From an uncultured Lutibacter sp. (GTDB lineage Bacteria; Bacteroidota; Bacteroidia; Flavobacteriales; Flavobacteriaceae), in the NCBI RefSeq assembly GCF_947495725.1, contig NZ_CANLZZ010000003.1, positions 304,341 to 368,340 on the forward strand: DNA of 64,000 bases. Direction: 5' to 3'. Positions 44,121-51,680 of the stretch are shown here, one piece after another (position 1 is the first letter of the stretch; each line of letters opens with the position of its first letter). A program made the translations under genes and the position numbers. Under the pieces are notes generated by a model. It made no database searches. It saw nothing but the letters and a program-made list of their open reading frames with translations, and was not told the origin of the DNA.

Positions 44121-46325
44121 ATGAGTAATATTTCAGAAAAAACATTAATTGATTTAGAATTTTTTACCATTTTAAAATCGGTAAGTAATCTTTGCATCTC
44201 TGATTTAGGCAAAGAAGAAGCTTTAAAAATTAGACCAATTCAATCGAAAGAAAAACTCATTCCTCAATTAAAACTTGTAAACGAATATTTATCTTCTTTT
44301 GATAATGACAATAGGTTACCTAACCATTATTTTGATGATATTCAAAAAGAAATAAAGTTATTAAATATTGAAAATAGTTATTTAGAGCCTTCTTCATTTC
44401 TAAAAATTTTAAACAATTCGAATACGGTATTTGAAATTTTAAAATTTCTTAAAAAATTTAAAGATATTTATCCCGAGTTATTTAATTATTCTGAAACCAT
44501 TGAATTTCAAAAACTTATTTCAGATAGTATCAAAAAAATAATTACCCCTTTTGCTGAAGTAGATGAGAATGCTTCTTCTTTATTAAAAAGTATAAGAAAG
44601 GAAATAAATTTGGTAAGAGCAAAAATTGGGTCAAGTTTTACAAAGGCTTTAAATCAATATGCAAGCTCGGGTTATTTAGATGAAATAAGAGAATCTGTGG
44701 TTGACAATCAGCGCGTATTAGCAGTGCAAGCAATGCATCGCCGAAAAGTTAAAGGAAGTCTTTTGGGAAGTTCTAAAACTGGAAGTATCGTGTATATTGC
44801 GCCTCAAGCAACATTGCAATATAGCCGAGAATTACAAAATTTATCTTATGAAGAACATCAAGAAATAGTTCGAATTTTAAAAGAATTATCTAATACAATT
44901 AGAGTTTTTGTTCCTGATTTAAAAGAATACCAAAACTTTTTAATTAAGCTTGATGTTATTGGTGCAAAAGCTATTTATGGAAAAAAATTGAATGCATGTT
45001 TACCTAAAATAACAGCTGAAAAAAAAATATTTTTACGTGATGCCTTCCACCCTATTTTATTGCTTAACAACAATGAAAAGAAGATAAAAACAGTTCCTCA
45101 AACATTAGAATTAAACAACAAACAGCAAATAATTGTAATATCAGGGCCAAACGCAGGAGGAAAAAGTATTACTTTAAAAACCATTGGCTTATTACAAGTT
45201 ATGCTACAAAGTGGTATTTTAATCCCTGTACATGAGCGCTCAACCACCTATTTTTTCGATAAAGTTCTAACAGATATTGGAGATAATCAATCTATTGAAA
45301 ATCAACTATCTACTTACAGTTATCGATTAAAAAATATGCGTAATTTTTTACGTCGTTGTAATGAAAATACTTTGTTTTTAATTGACGAATTTGGAACAGG
45401 TAGTGACCCCGAACTTGGAGGCGCATTGGCCGAAATATTTTTAGAAGAATTTCATTCAAAAGGCGCTTATGGTATTATTACAACCCATTATGCTAATTTA
45501 AAAGTTTTAGCTAACGAATTAGAAAATGTTGCTAATGCAAATATGCAATTTGATGAAAAAACGCTAGAACCATTATTTAGGCTATTTATTGGTCAGGCAG
45601 GAAGTTCATTTACTTTTGAAGTTGCTCAAAAAAATGGTATTCCATTTAGCTTAATTAATAAAGCTAAAAAACGTGTTGAAGGCGAAAAAATTAGATTAGA
45701 TAAAACTATTTCTAAACTTCAAAAAGAGAGAAATAAGCTTCAAAAAACATCAGAAGGTTTAGAAAAAGAAAAAAGTAAGGCTGCAGAAAAATCGGATTCG
45801 TTAACAGAAAAGCAAGAGAAAATTCAAGAAAAACTTGAAAATTTTCAAACCTTATATGATAGCAATCAAAAAATGTTGGCTTACGGAAGAAAAATTAATG
45901 AGTTAGTAAATAAGTACCTTCAAAATAATAATAAAAAAGAATTAAATGTCGAATTTAATAAATGGGTTGCATCAGAAAAGACAAAACATTTGAAAAAAAA
46001 TCCTCCAAAACCCAAAACTAAAGCACAAAAAAAACAAGTAAAAGTTGAAAAGAAAAAGGTTGAACAAAAACTAATTTCTACTGAAAAAGAAGTGTTGGTT
46101 GAAGTTGTTAAAGTTAGAAAGCAAAAGAAAACTGAAGCATTAAAAGCTGCACAACAAAAAGCCAATTATACCTTTAAAGTAAATGACAAAGTTAGAATAA
46201 TTGACAGTAAAGCTTGTGGAACAATTGAAAAAATTGAAAAAAATAACGCTTTTATAAATTACGGTGTTTTCACAACAAAAACCACATTAACAAAATTAGA
46301 ATTAGTTGAATCTGCGAAAAAGTAG
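44121..46325 (+). CDS. MutS2-family ATPase without Smr nuclease domain
   Basis: A 734-residue MutS homologue of the MutS2 branch, implicated in limiting recombination and in resolving collided ribosomes. It has N-terminal core/lever helices (about 1-300), the ATPase with Walker A ISGPNAGGKSITLK (about 341-354), Walker B TLFLIDEFGTGSDPELGGAL (about 418-437) and HYAN (signature His). A long coiled coil follows (about 510-690; highly charged KLQKERNKLQKTSEGLEKEK). The C-terminus is a KOW-like beta domain (FKVNDKVRIIDSKACGTIEK). The usual C-terminal Smr endonuclease domain is absent: the protein ends at LELVESAKK. Confidence 0.9.
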   Translation: MSNISEKTLIDLEFFTILKSVSNLCISDLGKEEALKIRPIQSKEKLIPQLKLVNEYLSSFDNDNRLPNHYFDDIQKEIKLLNIENSYLEPSSFLKILNNSNTVFEILKFLKKFKDIYPELFNYSETIEFQKLISDSIKKIITPFAEVDENASSLLKSIRKEINLVRAKIGSSFTKALNQYASSGYLDEIRESVVDNQRVLAVQAMHRRKVKGSLLGSSKTGSIVYIAPQATLQYSRELQNLSYEEHQEIVRILKELSNTIRVFVPDLKEYQNFLIKLDVIGAKAIYGKKLNACLPKITAEKKIFLRDAFHPILLLNNNEKKIKTVPQTLELNNKQQIIVISGPNAGGKSITLKTIGLLQVMLQSGILIPVHERSTTYFFDKVLTDIGDNQSIENQLSTYSYRLKNMRNFLRRCNENTLFLIDEFGTGSDPELGGALAEIFLEEFHSKGAYGIITTHYANLKVLANELENVANANMQFDEKTLEPLFRLFIGQAGSSFTFEVAQKNGIPFSLINKAKKRVEGEKIRLDKTISKLQKERNKLQKTSEGLEKEKSKAAEKSDSLTEKQEKIQEKLENFQTLYDSNQKMLAYGRKINELVNKYLQNNNKKELNVEFNKWVASEKTKHLKKNPPKPKTKAQKKQVKVEKKKVEQKLISTEKEVLVEVVKVRKQKKTEALKAAQQKANYTFKVNDKVRIIDSKACGTIEKIEKNNAFINYGVFTTKTTLTKLELVESAKK

Positions 46326-46605
46326 AAAAAATTTCATAATCATATTAAATTTATTCTTAAATTTAATAAAGAAATCAACGTAAATATCTTAATTAATATT
46401 TATTCAAATTAAAACCCATTTTTAATTTGATATTATAATCCCAATACTTTAGTTTCTATTAAATCCAATATGGTTAAAAATGGGCTTACCATCCAAAGTC
46501 GTGTATGTGAAAGTGAAATTCGACATTAATCTATTGAGTAGCCGAGAAAAGAAGCCGAAAATCGAAAGAGTAAGCATTTTTCACTAACTATTTACTTCTT
46601 AGAAA
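46326..46605. other. Intergenic region with inverted repeat and unusual GAAA/CGA-rich block
   Basis: CCCATTTTTAA (46415-46425) and TTAAAAATGGG (46474-46484) form a perfect 11-bp inverted repeat enclosing 48 bp. Downstream, 46495-46580 is less AT-rich than its surroundings and has repeated motifs (AGCCGAGAAAAG and AGCCGAAAATCG). No ORF is supported. It could be a leader or small RNA, or a decayed element. Confidence 0.4.
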
Positions 46606-48258
46606 ATGAAAAAAAATCTAATATTAATAGTAGTTGCAATTTTAGTAAGCTTTACTAGTTTTTCACAAAATGTTTCTGGTGTTTACAATACAGATTATAA
46701 GCAAATGACACTAACCCAAATTGGAAATAAAGTTACAGGAACTTACGAAGGTGCAAATGGAAAGATACAAGCAATTTTAAATGGAAATAGACTTGTTGGA
46801 ACTTGGAAAAATAGTGCTAGTAATAAAACGGGAAATTTTGAATTTATTTTTAACTCTAGCTTTTCATCTTTTACAGGCAAATATGGTTACAATAATAATG
46901 GACCTACCAAAAAGTGGAATGGGAAAAAAGTTAATTCAACTGCTTCAACCAATACTATAAAAACTTCTCCGGTTAAAATAATTAATATTGCTGGAGAATA
47001 TGCTACGGATTATGGAAAAATGACACTAAATCAAAATGGAAATTTAGTTACTGGAAACTATGAAGGTGGTAATGGAACTTTAAAAGGAAATATTGAAGGA
47101 AACCGTTTTTTTGGTACTTGGAAAAACTCTTCTAATTCAAGAACTGGAAATTTTGAATTTATATTTAATTCTGATTTGTCGGCATTTACAGGTAAATATG
47201 GCTATAATACTGCTACTCCAACTAAAAAGTGGAACGGAAAAAAAGTTAATTCAACTGCTTCAACCAATACTATAAAAACTTCTCCGGTGAAAATAATTAA
47301 TATTGCTGGAGAATACGCTACGGATTATGGAAAAATGATACTAAATCAAAATGGAAATTTAGTTTCTGGAAACTATGAAGGTGGTAATGGAACAATAAAA
47401 GGAAATATTGAAGGAAACCGTTTTTTTGGTACTTGGAAAAACTCTTCTAATTCAAGAACTGGAAGTTTTGAATTTATATTTAATTCTGATTTGTCAGCAT
47501 TTACAGGTAAATATGGCTATAATACTGCTACTCCAACTAAAAAGTGGAACGGAAAAAAAGTTAAATCAACTGCTTCAACCAATACTATAAAAACTTCTCC
47601 GGTGAAAATAATTAATATTTCTGGAGAATATGCTACGGATTATGGAAAAATGACACTAAATCAAAATGGAAATTTAGTTTCTGGAAACTATGAAGGTGGT
47701 AATGGAACAATAAAAGGAAATATTGAAGGAAACCGTTTTTTTGGTACTTGGAAAAACTCTTCTAATTCAAGAACTGGAAGTTTTGAATTTATATTTAATT
47801 CTGATTTGTCAGCATTTACAGGTAAATATGGATATAATACTGCTACTCCAACTAAAAAGTGGAACGGAAAAAAAGTTAAATCTTTTGGAAATACTATAAC
47901 AACAAATCCAATTCAAATTGATTTACCAATTAATATAATAGGAAGCTGGAGTTCAAATGGCAATCGAAACCATCGTGGAAGAGCCAATATATGGCAAGAA
48001 GGTAATAAATTTACGGTTATAGTTTCTTGGATTGATGAAGAACGAAATTTATGGAAAAGTTATAAAGGGGAAGGTAAATTTGAAGGCCGAGAAATGAATT
48101 TTAAAGTATATCCTGCAGTAACAAAAGGCTTAACAGTTGATCAGGGTTATGTGTACCATTGGAAAATTTCTTCCGATAATAACCAAATTACATGTTACTA
48201 TACTAGATATGGAAAAAGAACTACTAATACAAATGTTTATTATAAACGAGTAGACTAA
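46606..48258 (+). CDS. Secreted repeat protein with four ~105-residue beta domains
   Basis: A 550-residue exported protein (signal peptide MKKNLILIVVAILVSFTSFS) of no family I can name. Four tandem domains of about 85 residues plus linkers each follow the pattern GEYATDYGKMTLNQNGNLVS, then GNYEGGNGTIKG, then FFGTWKNSSNSRTGSFEFIF and KWNGKK. The Gly and aromatic spacing suggests a small beta-barrel or lipocalin-like fold. Domain 1 is diverged, while domains 2-4 are almost identical at DNA level (period 315 bp). The last 100 residues form a different domain (IIGSWSSNGNRNHRGRANIW, ending TNTNVYYKRVD). It is monocistronic. No C-terminal type IX sorting domain is evident. Confidence 0.8.
   Translation: MKKNLILIVVAILVSFTSFSQNVSGVYNTDYKQMTLTQIGNKVTGTYEGANGKIQAILNGNRLVGTWKNSASNKTGNFEFIFNSSFSSFTGKYGYNNNGPTKKWNGKKVNSTASTNTIKTSPVKIINIAGEYATDYGKMTLNQNGNLVTGNYEGGNGTLKGNIEGNRFFGTWKNSSNSRTGNFEFIFNSDLSAFTGKYGYNTATPTKKWNGKKVNSTASTNTIKTSPVKIINIAGEYATDYGKMILNQNGNLVSGNYEGGNGTIKGNIEGNRFFGTWKNSSNSRTGSFEFIFNSDLSAFTGKYGYNTATPTKKWNGKKVKSTASTNTIKTSPVKIINISGEYATDYGKMTLNQNGNLVSGNYEGGNGTIKGNIEGNRFFGTWKNSSNSRTGSFEFIFNSDLSAFTGKYGYNTATPTKKWNGKKVKSFGNTITTNPIQIDLPINIIGSWSSNGNRNHRGRANIWQEGNKFTVIVSWIDEERNLWKSYKGEGKFEGREMNFKVYPAVTKGLTVDQGYVYHWKISSDNNQITCYYTRYGKRTTNTNVYYKRVD
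46933..47877 (+). repeat. Three tandem 315-bp coding repeats
   Basis: Units begin at 46933, 47248 and 47563 (each starting within AAxTCAACTGCTTCAACC) and differ at only a few bases. The exact 315-bp period keeps the reading frame (105 codons). Near identity points to recent duplication or gene conversion, and copy number may vary between strains. Confidence 0.9.
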
Positions 48259-48279
48259 TATTAAATAGTAGTACAAGTA

Positions 48280-48327
48280 AAAAAAATAAGTTATCCTCGT
48301 ATTTTTTTTACGAGGATATTTTTTTAC
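48280..48327. terminator. Bidirectional terminator
   Basis: TATCCTCGTA pairs with TACGAGGATA around a T8 loop, with A and T runs outside. It lies between the convergent repeat-protein gene and the 48338 gene. Confidence 0.85.
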
Positions 48328-48337
48328 ATAAAAAAAT

Positions 48338-48568
48338 CTATTCCAATTCGTAATTTTTCATTTCATTATCATAAAATTCACTTGCTTCTTCAATTAAAGT
48401 AGCAACTTGAATTTCTAATTCATCTTGATCTTCACCAACAAAATCTTCTAGCCATTCAACTTCATCATCAACTAAGTTTATTATAAATCGTGGAAAATCT
48501 GTATGGATCACAAAAATATCGTTTGGACATTCCGTATTATCTCCCAATAAAAATTTAGGTAACTTCAT
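48338..48568 (-). CDS. Small acidic conserved protein
   Basis: A 76-residue cytoplasmic protein with a strongly acidic composition. It starts MKLPKFLLGDNTECPNDIFV and continues IHTDFPRFIINLVDDEVEWL and an acidic helical tail (DQDELEIQVATLIEEASEFY). There is no membrane segment or signal. It overlaps the end of the upstream MATE gene by 14 bp, so it is translationally coupled to it. I recognise it only as a small protein of Flavobacteriia; its function is unknown. Confidence 0.75.
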   Translation of the reverse strand: MKLPKFLLGDNTECPNDIFVIHTDFPRFIINLVDDEVEWLEDFVGEDQDELEIQVATLIEEASEFYDNEMKNYELE

Positions 48569-49913
48569 TATTTTCTTTTATTAATTTATTTGTTAAAAAA
48601 TTAAATCTAATAAACAACAATAACGCCGAAACGGTTAAAGCTGTTAAAAGTCCAATCCATATTCCAAATGTACCATATCCTGCTGTTCTACCCAAATAAT
48701 AACACACTGGAAATCCTATTATCCAATACGCAACAAATGTTATAGCAGAAGGAATGTTAACATCTTGCAACCCTCTTAATCCACCTAATATCACAGCTTG
48801 TAATCCATCCGACAATTGAAATAATCCTGCAATAACTAACAAACTTGAGGCTATTTTTATTACCTCCAAATTATCGGTAAACACATAAGGTAAAACATCT
48901 TTAAAAACCATAAAACCAAACGTAAATACCGACATTAATATTAAAATTAAAAAGAAATTGGAAAAGGCTATTCTACGTAATTCAGTAAAATTCCTTAATC
49001 CTTTTTGATTTCCAACTCTAATTGTTGCTGCAACACCAATTCCTACGGCTACCATAAAAGTTGTTGATGCTAATTTTAAAGCAATTTGATTTGCCGCCTG
49101 AGGAAATGCTCCTAAAGTTCCAGCAAGTAAAACTGAAGCTGTAAACAAACCTACTTCAAATAACATTTGTAAGGCGGTGGGCAAACCAAGTTTTATAATT
49201 TTTTTGAAATATTCTTTCTTTATTTCTGAAAGTTTTAATCGCTTCATATAAATAGCAAATTTTTCTCTTTTAATTAGAACTATATATATAAAAAACACCA
49301 TAACTGTTCTTGAAATAAGTGTCCCTAAGGCAGCTCCAACAAGCTCTAATCTTGGAAATATCCAAAATCCATAAATTAACATAAAGTTTAAACTTACGTT
49401 TACAACATTTGTTAAAATTGTTGCCCACATTGCATATTTTGTTTCAGACAAACCATCGGTAAATTGTTTAAAACCTTGAAAAACCATTAAAGGAATCATT
49501 GAAAAAGCAACAATTTCATAATATGGAATTGCCAAAACAACAACTTCTTCTGGTTGATCTAAATGATATAAAATGGGTTTTAAAAAAATCAATACAACAA
49601 ACATTGAAACCCCTAAAATTGAAGTTAAAATTATTCCATGCTGAAATATACTCCTACCCTTTTCTTTATTCTTTTCCCCATCAGATTCTGCTATTAATGG
49701 AGTTATAGCAAAGGAAAAACCTAGGCCTACAGATAAAGTAATAAAAAACAGACTATTTCCTAAAGAAGTAGCAGCTAATTCAACGGCTCCTAAGCGCCCA
49801 ACCATTATATCATCAATTAACCCCACCAATAAGTGTCCCAAAGACCCCATCATTATTGGCGTTGCTAATTTTAGATTATTTTTAAACTCGGATGTATAAT
49901 TTTTTAGATTCAA
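48555..49913 (-). CDS. MATE-family (NorM-type) multidrug/Na+ efflux transporter
   Basis: A 452-residue protein with 12 membrane helices in two homologous six-helix halves. The signature stretches are MMGSLGHLLVGLIDDIMVGR (about 21-40), AATSLGNSLFFITLSVGLGF and, in the second half, GLPTALQMLFEVGLFTASVL and AANQIALKLASTTFMVAVG. The C-terminal half has a GLRGLQDVNIPS loop. It probably exports cationic drugs or metabolites using Na+ or H+. The start is read as TTG at 49911-49913 (MNLKNYTSEFK); no in-frame ATG lies before the first helix. It overlaps the downstream small acidic gene. Confidence 0.9.
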   Translation of the reverse strand: MNLKNYTSEFKNNLKLATPIMMGSLGHLLVGLIDDIMVGRLGAVELAATSLGNSLFFITLSVGLGFSFAITPLIAESDGEKNKEKGRSIFQHGIILTSILGVSMFVVLIFLKPILYHLDQPEEVVVLAIPYYEIVAFSMIPLMVFQGFKQFTDGLSETKYAMWATILTNVVNVSLNFMLIYGFWIFPRLELVGAALGTLISRTVMVFFIYIVLIKREKFAIYMKRLKLSEIKKEYFKKIIKLGLPTALQMLFEVGLFTASVLLAGTLGAFPQAANQIALKLASTTFMVAVGIGVAATIRVGNQKGLRNFTELRRIAFSNFFLILILMSVFTFGFMVFKDVLPYVFTDNLEVIKIASSLLVIAGLFQLSDGLQAVILGGLRGLQDVNIPSAITFVAYWIIGFPVCYYLGRTAGYGTFGIWIGLLTALTVSALLLFIRFNFLTNKLIKENNEVT

Positions 49914-49998
49914 ATGGTAATTTTCTAGTGCGCGAAGGTACTCTATTTTAATCTTATTTTCTTAATTTAAATACTATTTGAAATTTATGATTTATTTA

Positions 49999-50613
49999 TT
50001 AAATCATTTTAAAATCTAATAATAATTCGCCTTCAATAGATGCTTGTAATTGATCTCCTTTAAATATTTCGCCCGCGCCTTTTGCAGGAGTTCCAGTAAA
50101 AATTAAATCACCTGGCTCTAAGGTCATATATTTTGAGGTAAAAGCAATAATTTCTGCAAAGTTATATATCATATAAGCCGTATTTCCAACTTGTAATTGT
50201 TTCCCATTAATTTTTAAATCGAAATTAATATTTGTTACGTCACAAAAATTTGAAATTGGTTTAAAAGAAGAAACCGGCGCAGCACCATCAAACCCTTTTG
50301 CTAAATCCCACGGACCTTTTGTTTCTCTAGAACTGGTTAAGACATCTTTTGCTGTATAATCAATACCCACTCCAATTTCCGAAATATAGGAAACTGCTTC
50401 TGCTTCAGATATATTCTTTCCTTGTTTTCCAATTTTTATAACCAATTCAACTTCATAAATAAGTTCATTAGTAAAAGTTGGGTATAAAACGTCTTTATTA
50501 TTTGTTACTAAGCTAGATTCTGGTTTTGAGAAAATTAATTGATTACCACTTTTATTAAAGTCTTTTTCCTCTATATTATTAACGTAATTTTTTCCTATTC
50601 CAAGTATTTTCAT
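49999..50613 (-). CDS. Fumarylacetoacetate hydrolase-family protein
   Basis: A 204-residue enzyme of the FAH superfamily (acylpyruvase/oxaloacetate decarboxylase-like, FAHD1 type). The metal-binding acidic residues sit in ELIYEVELVIKIGKQG (Glu about 55 and 57) and in KGPWDLAKGFDGAAPV (Asp about 102). The GDLIFTGTPAKGAGEI loop (about 169) is typical. The N-terminus MKILGIGKNYVNN matches the GRNY-like start of the family. It lacks the N-terminal domain of true FAH, so hydrolysis of small acylpyruvates is more likely than tyrosine breakdown. It is a single gene. Confidence 0.88.
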   Translation of the reverse strand: MKILGIGKNYVNNIEEKDFNKSGNQLIFSKPESSLVTNNKDVLYPTFTNELIYEVELVIKIGKQGKNISEAEAVSYISEIGVGIDYTAKDVLTSSRETKGPWDLAKGFDGAAPVSSFKPISNFCDVTNINFDLKINGKQLQVGNTAYMIYNFAEIIAFTSKYMTLEPGDLIFTGTPAKGAGEIFKGDQLQASIEGELLLDFKMI

Positions 50614-50724
50614 GGTTATTTTTATTTGGTTAATTATTTTAATTTAAAAAATCAAAAATACAAAAGAACCGTTATAATTTTATTAAAAAACTTCAAATTA
50701 ATTCGGTTTGTATAGTTTTTAATT

Positions 50725-50732
50725 TAACTTTG
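50725..50732 (+). promoter_or_regulatory. tpx promoter -7 box
   Basis: TAACTTTG lies 26 bp before the tpx ATG. A TTTG at 50707-50710 is upstream, but the spacer (14 bp) is short. Confidence 0.5.
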
Positions 50733-50758
50733 ATATTTAAACCTAAAAAATAATAAAA

Positions 50759-51256
50759 ATGGCTAAAATAACACTAAAAGGAAACCCTTTTAAAACATCA
50801 GGAAAATTACCAAAAATTGGAAAAAAGGCTCCAAAATTTTCATTGATTAAAGCAGATTTATCTAAAGCAAAACTAAAAGATTTTAAAGGATCCAAATTAG
50901 TTTTAAATATATTTCCAAGTATTGATACTGGAACCTGTGCAGCATCAGTTCGAAAATTTAATGAAGAAGCGGCAAAATTAGAAAACACTAAAGTTTTATG
51001 TATTTCAAGAGATTTACCATTTGCGCAAGCTCGTTTTTGTGGTGCAGAAGGATTAGAAAATGTTATTACATTATCCGATTTTGCAAAAGGTAAATTTGGA
51101 AAAGCTTATGGTTTAACTATTGAAAATGGGCCTTTAGCAAATTTACATTCTAGAGCAATTGTTATTATTGATGAAGACGGTAAAGTAACTTATACAGAAC
51201 AAGTTCCTGAAATTGTTGACGAACCAAATTATGATGCAGCTATAAAAGCGCTTTAA
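50759..51256 (+). CDS. tpx: Thiol peroxidase (atypical 2-Cys peroxiredoxin)
   Basis: Reduces H2O2 and alkyl hydroperoxides with thioredoxin as donor. The 165 residues have peroxidatic Cys60 in [15 protein letters not shown] and resolving Cys94 in [12 protein letters not shown], the spacing of E. coli Tpx (61/95). The conserved Arg in [12 protein letters not shown] is also present. The N-terminal [20 protein letters not shown] matches the family. A DAGK-family gene follows after 3 bp, so the two are cotranscribed. Confidence 0.95.
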   Translation: MAKITLKGNPFKTSGKLPKIGKKAPKFSLIKADLSKAKLKDFKGSKLVLNIFPSIDTGTCAASVRKFNEEAAKLENTKVLCISRDLPFAQARFCGAEGLENVITLSDFAKGKFGKAYGLTIENGPLANLHSRAIVIIDEDGKVTYTEQVPEIVDEPNYDAAIKAL

Positions 51257-51259
51257 TTT

Positions 51260-51628
51260 ATGAACTCAGAAGATAATTTTATTTTAAATCGAATTAAATC
51301 TGTTAAATATGCAGCAAAAGGTTTTTGGATTTTAGTTACTTCTGAAAAAAGTATCATAGCACAAATTATTATTGCAATAATAATGACCATAATTGGTTTT
51401 ATAATGCAAATTTCTGCTACCGAATGGATGTTTCAATTTTTTGCAATTGGACTGGTTTTGGTAGCAGAATCTTTAAATACGGCTATAGAAAAATTAGCCG
51501 ATTTTATTCATCCCGAATACCATACTAAGATTGGAATTATAAAAGATATTTCTGCAGGTGGGGCTTTTTTTGCTGCAATATTTGCCGTTATTATAGGTTT
51601 TATAATTTACTTACCTAAATTTATTTAG
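51260..51628 (+). CDS. dgkA: Diacylglycerol kinase/undecaprenol kinase (DgkA family)
   Basis: A 122-residue inner-membrane kinase with three transmembrane helices (about 38-55, 60-77, 98-118). The family signature is complete: ESLNTAIEKLADFIHPEYH (about 74-92) followed by KIGIIKDISAGGAFFAAI. In Gram-positives this family phosphorylates undecaprenol, and in E. coli diacylglycerol. The substrate here is unresolved. It starts 3 bp after tpx. Confidence 0.9.
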   Translation: MNSEDNFILNRIKSVKYAAKGFWILVTSEKSIIAQIIIAIIMTIIGFIMQISATEWMFQFFAIGLVLVAESLNTAIEKLADFIHPEYHTKIGIIKDISAGGAFFAAIFAVIIGFIIYLPKFI

Positions 51629-51656
51629 TATTTCAGTAGCAATCACATTTATTTTT

Positions 51657-51664
51657 TATTTTTG
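51657..51664 (+). promoter_or_regulatory. ftsK promoter -7 box
   Basis: TATTTTTG, a perfect TAnnTTTG, lies 16 bp before the ftsK ATG. It probably opens the ftsK-lolA-lptF-ribB unit. Confidence 0.6.
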
Positions 51665-51680
51665 TGACATAATCAATTCA

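Noticed and set aside
46933..47877. Regular repeats that might suggest a CRISPR array
   Set aside because: The 315-bp units are in-frame coding repeats with no 20-50-bp direct repeats or unique spacers. No cas genes are present.
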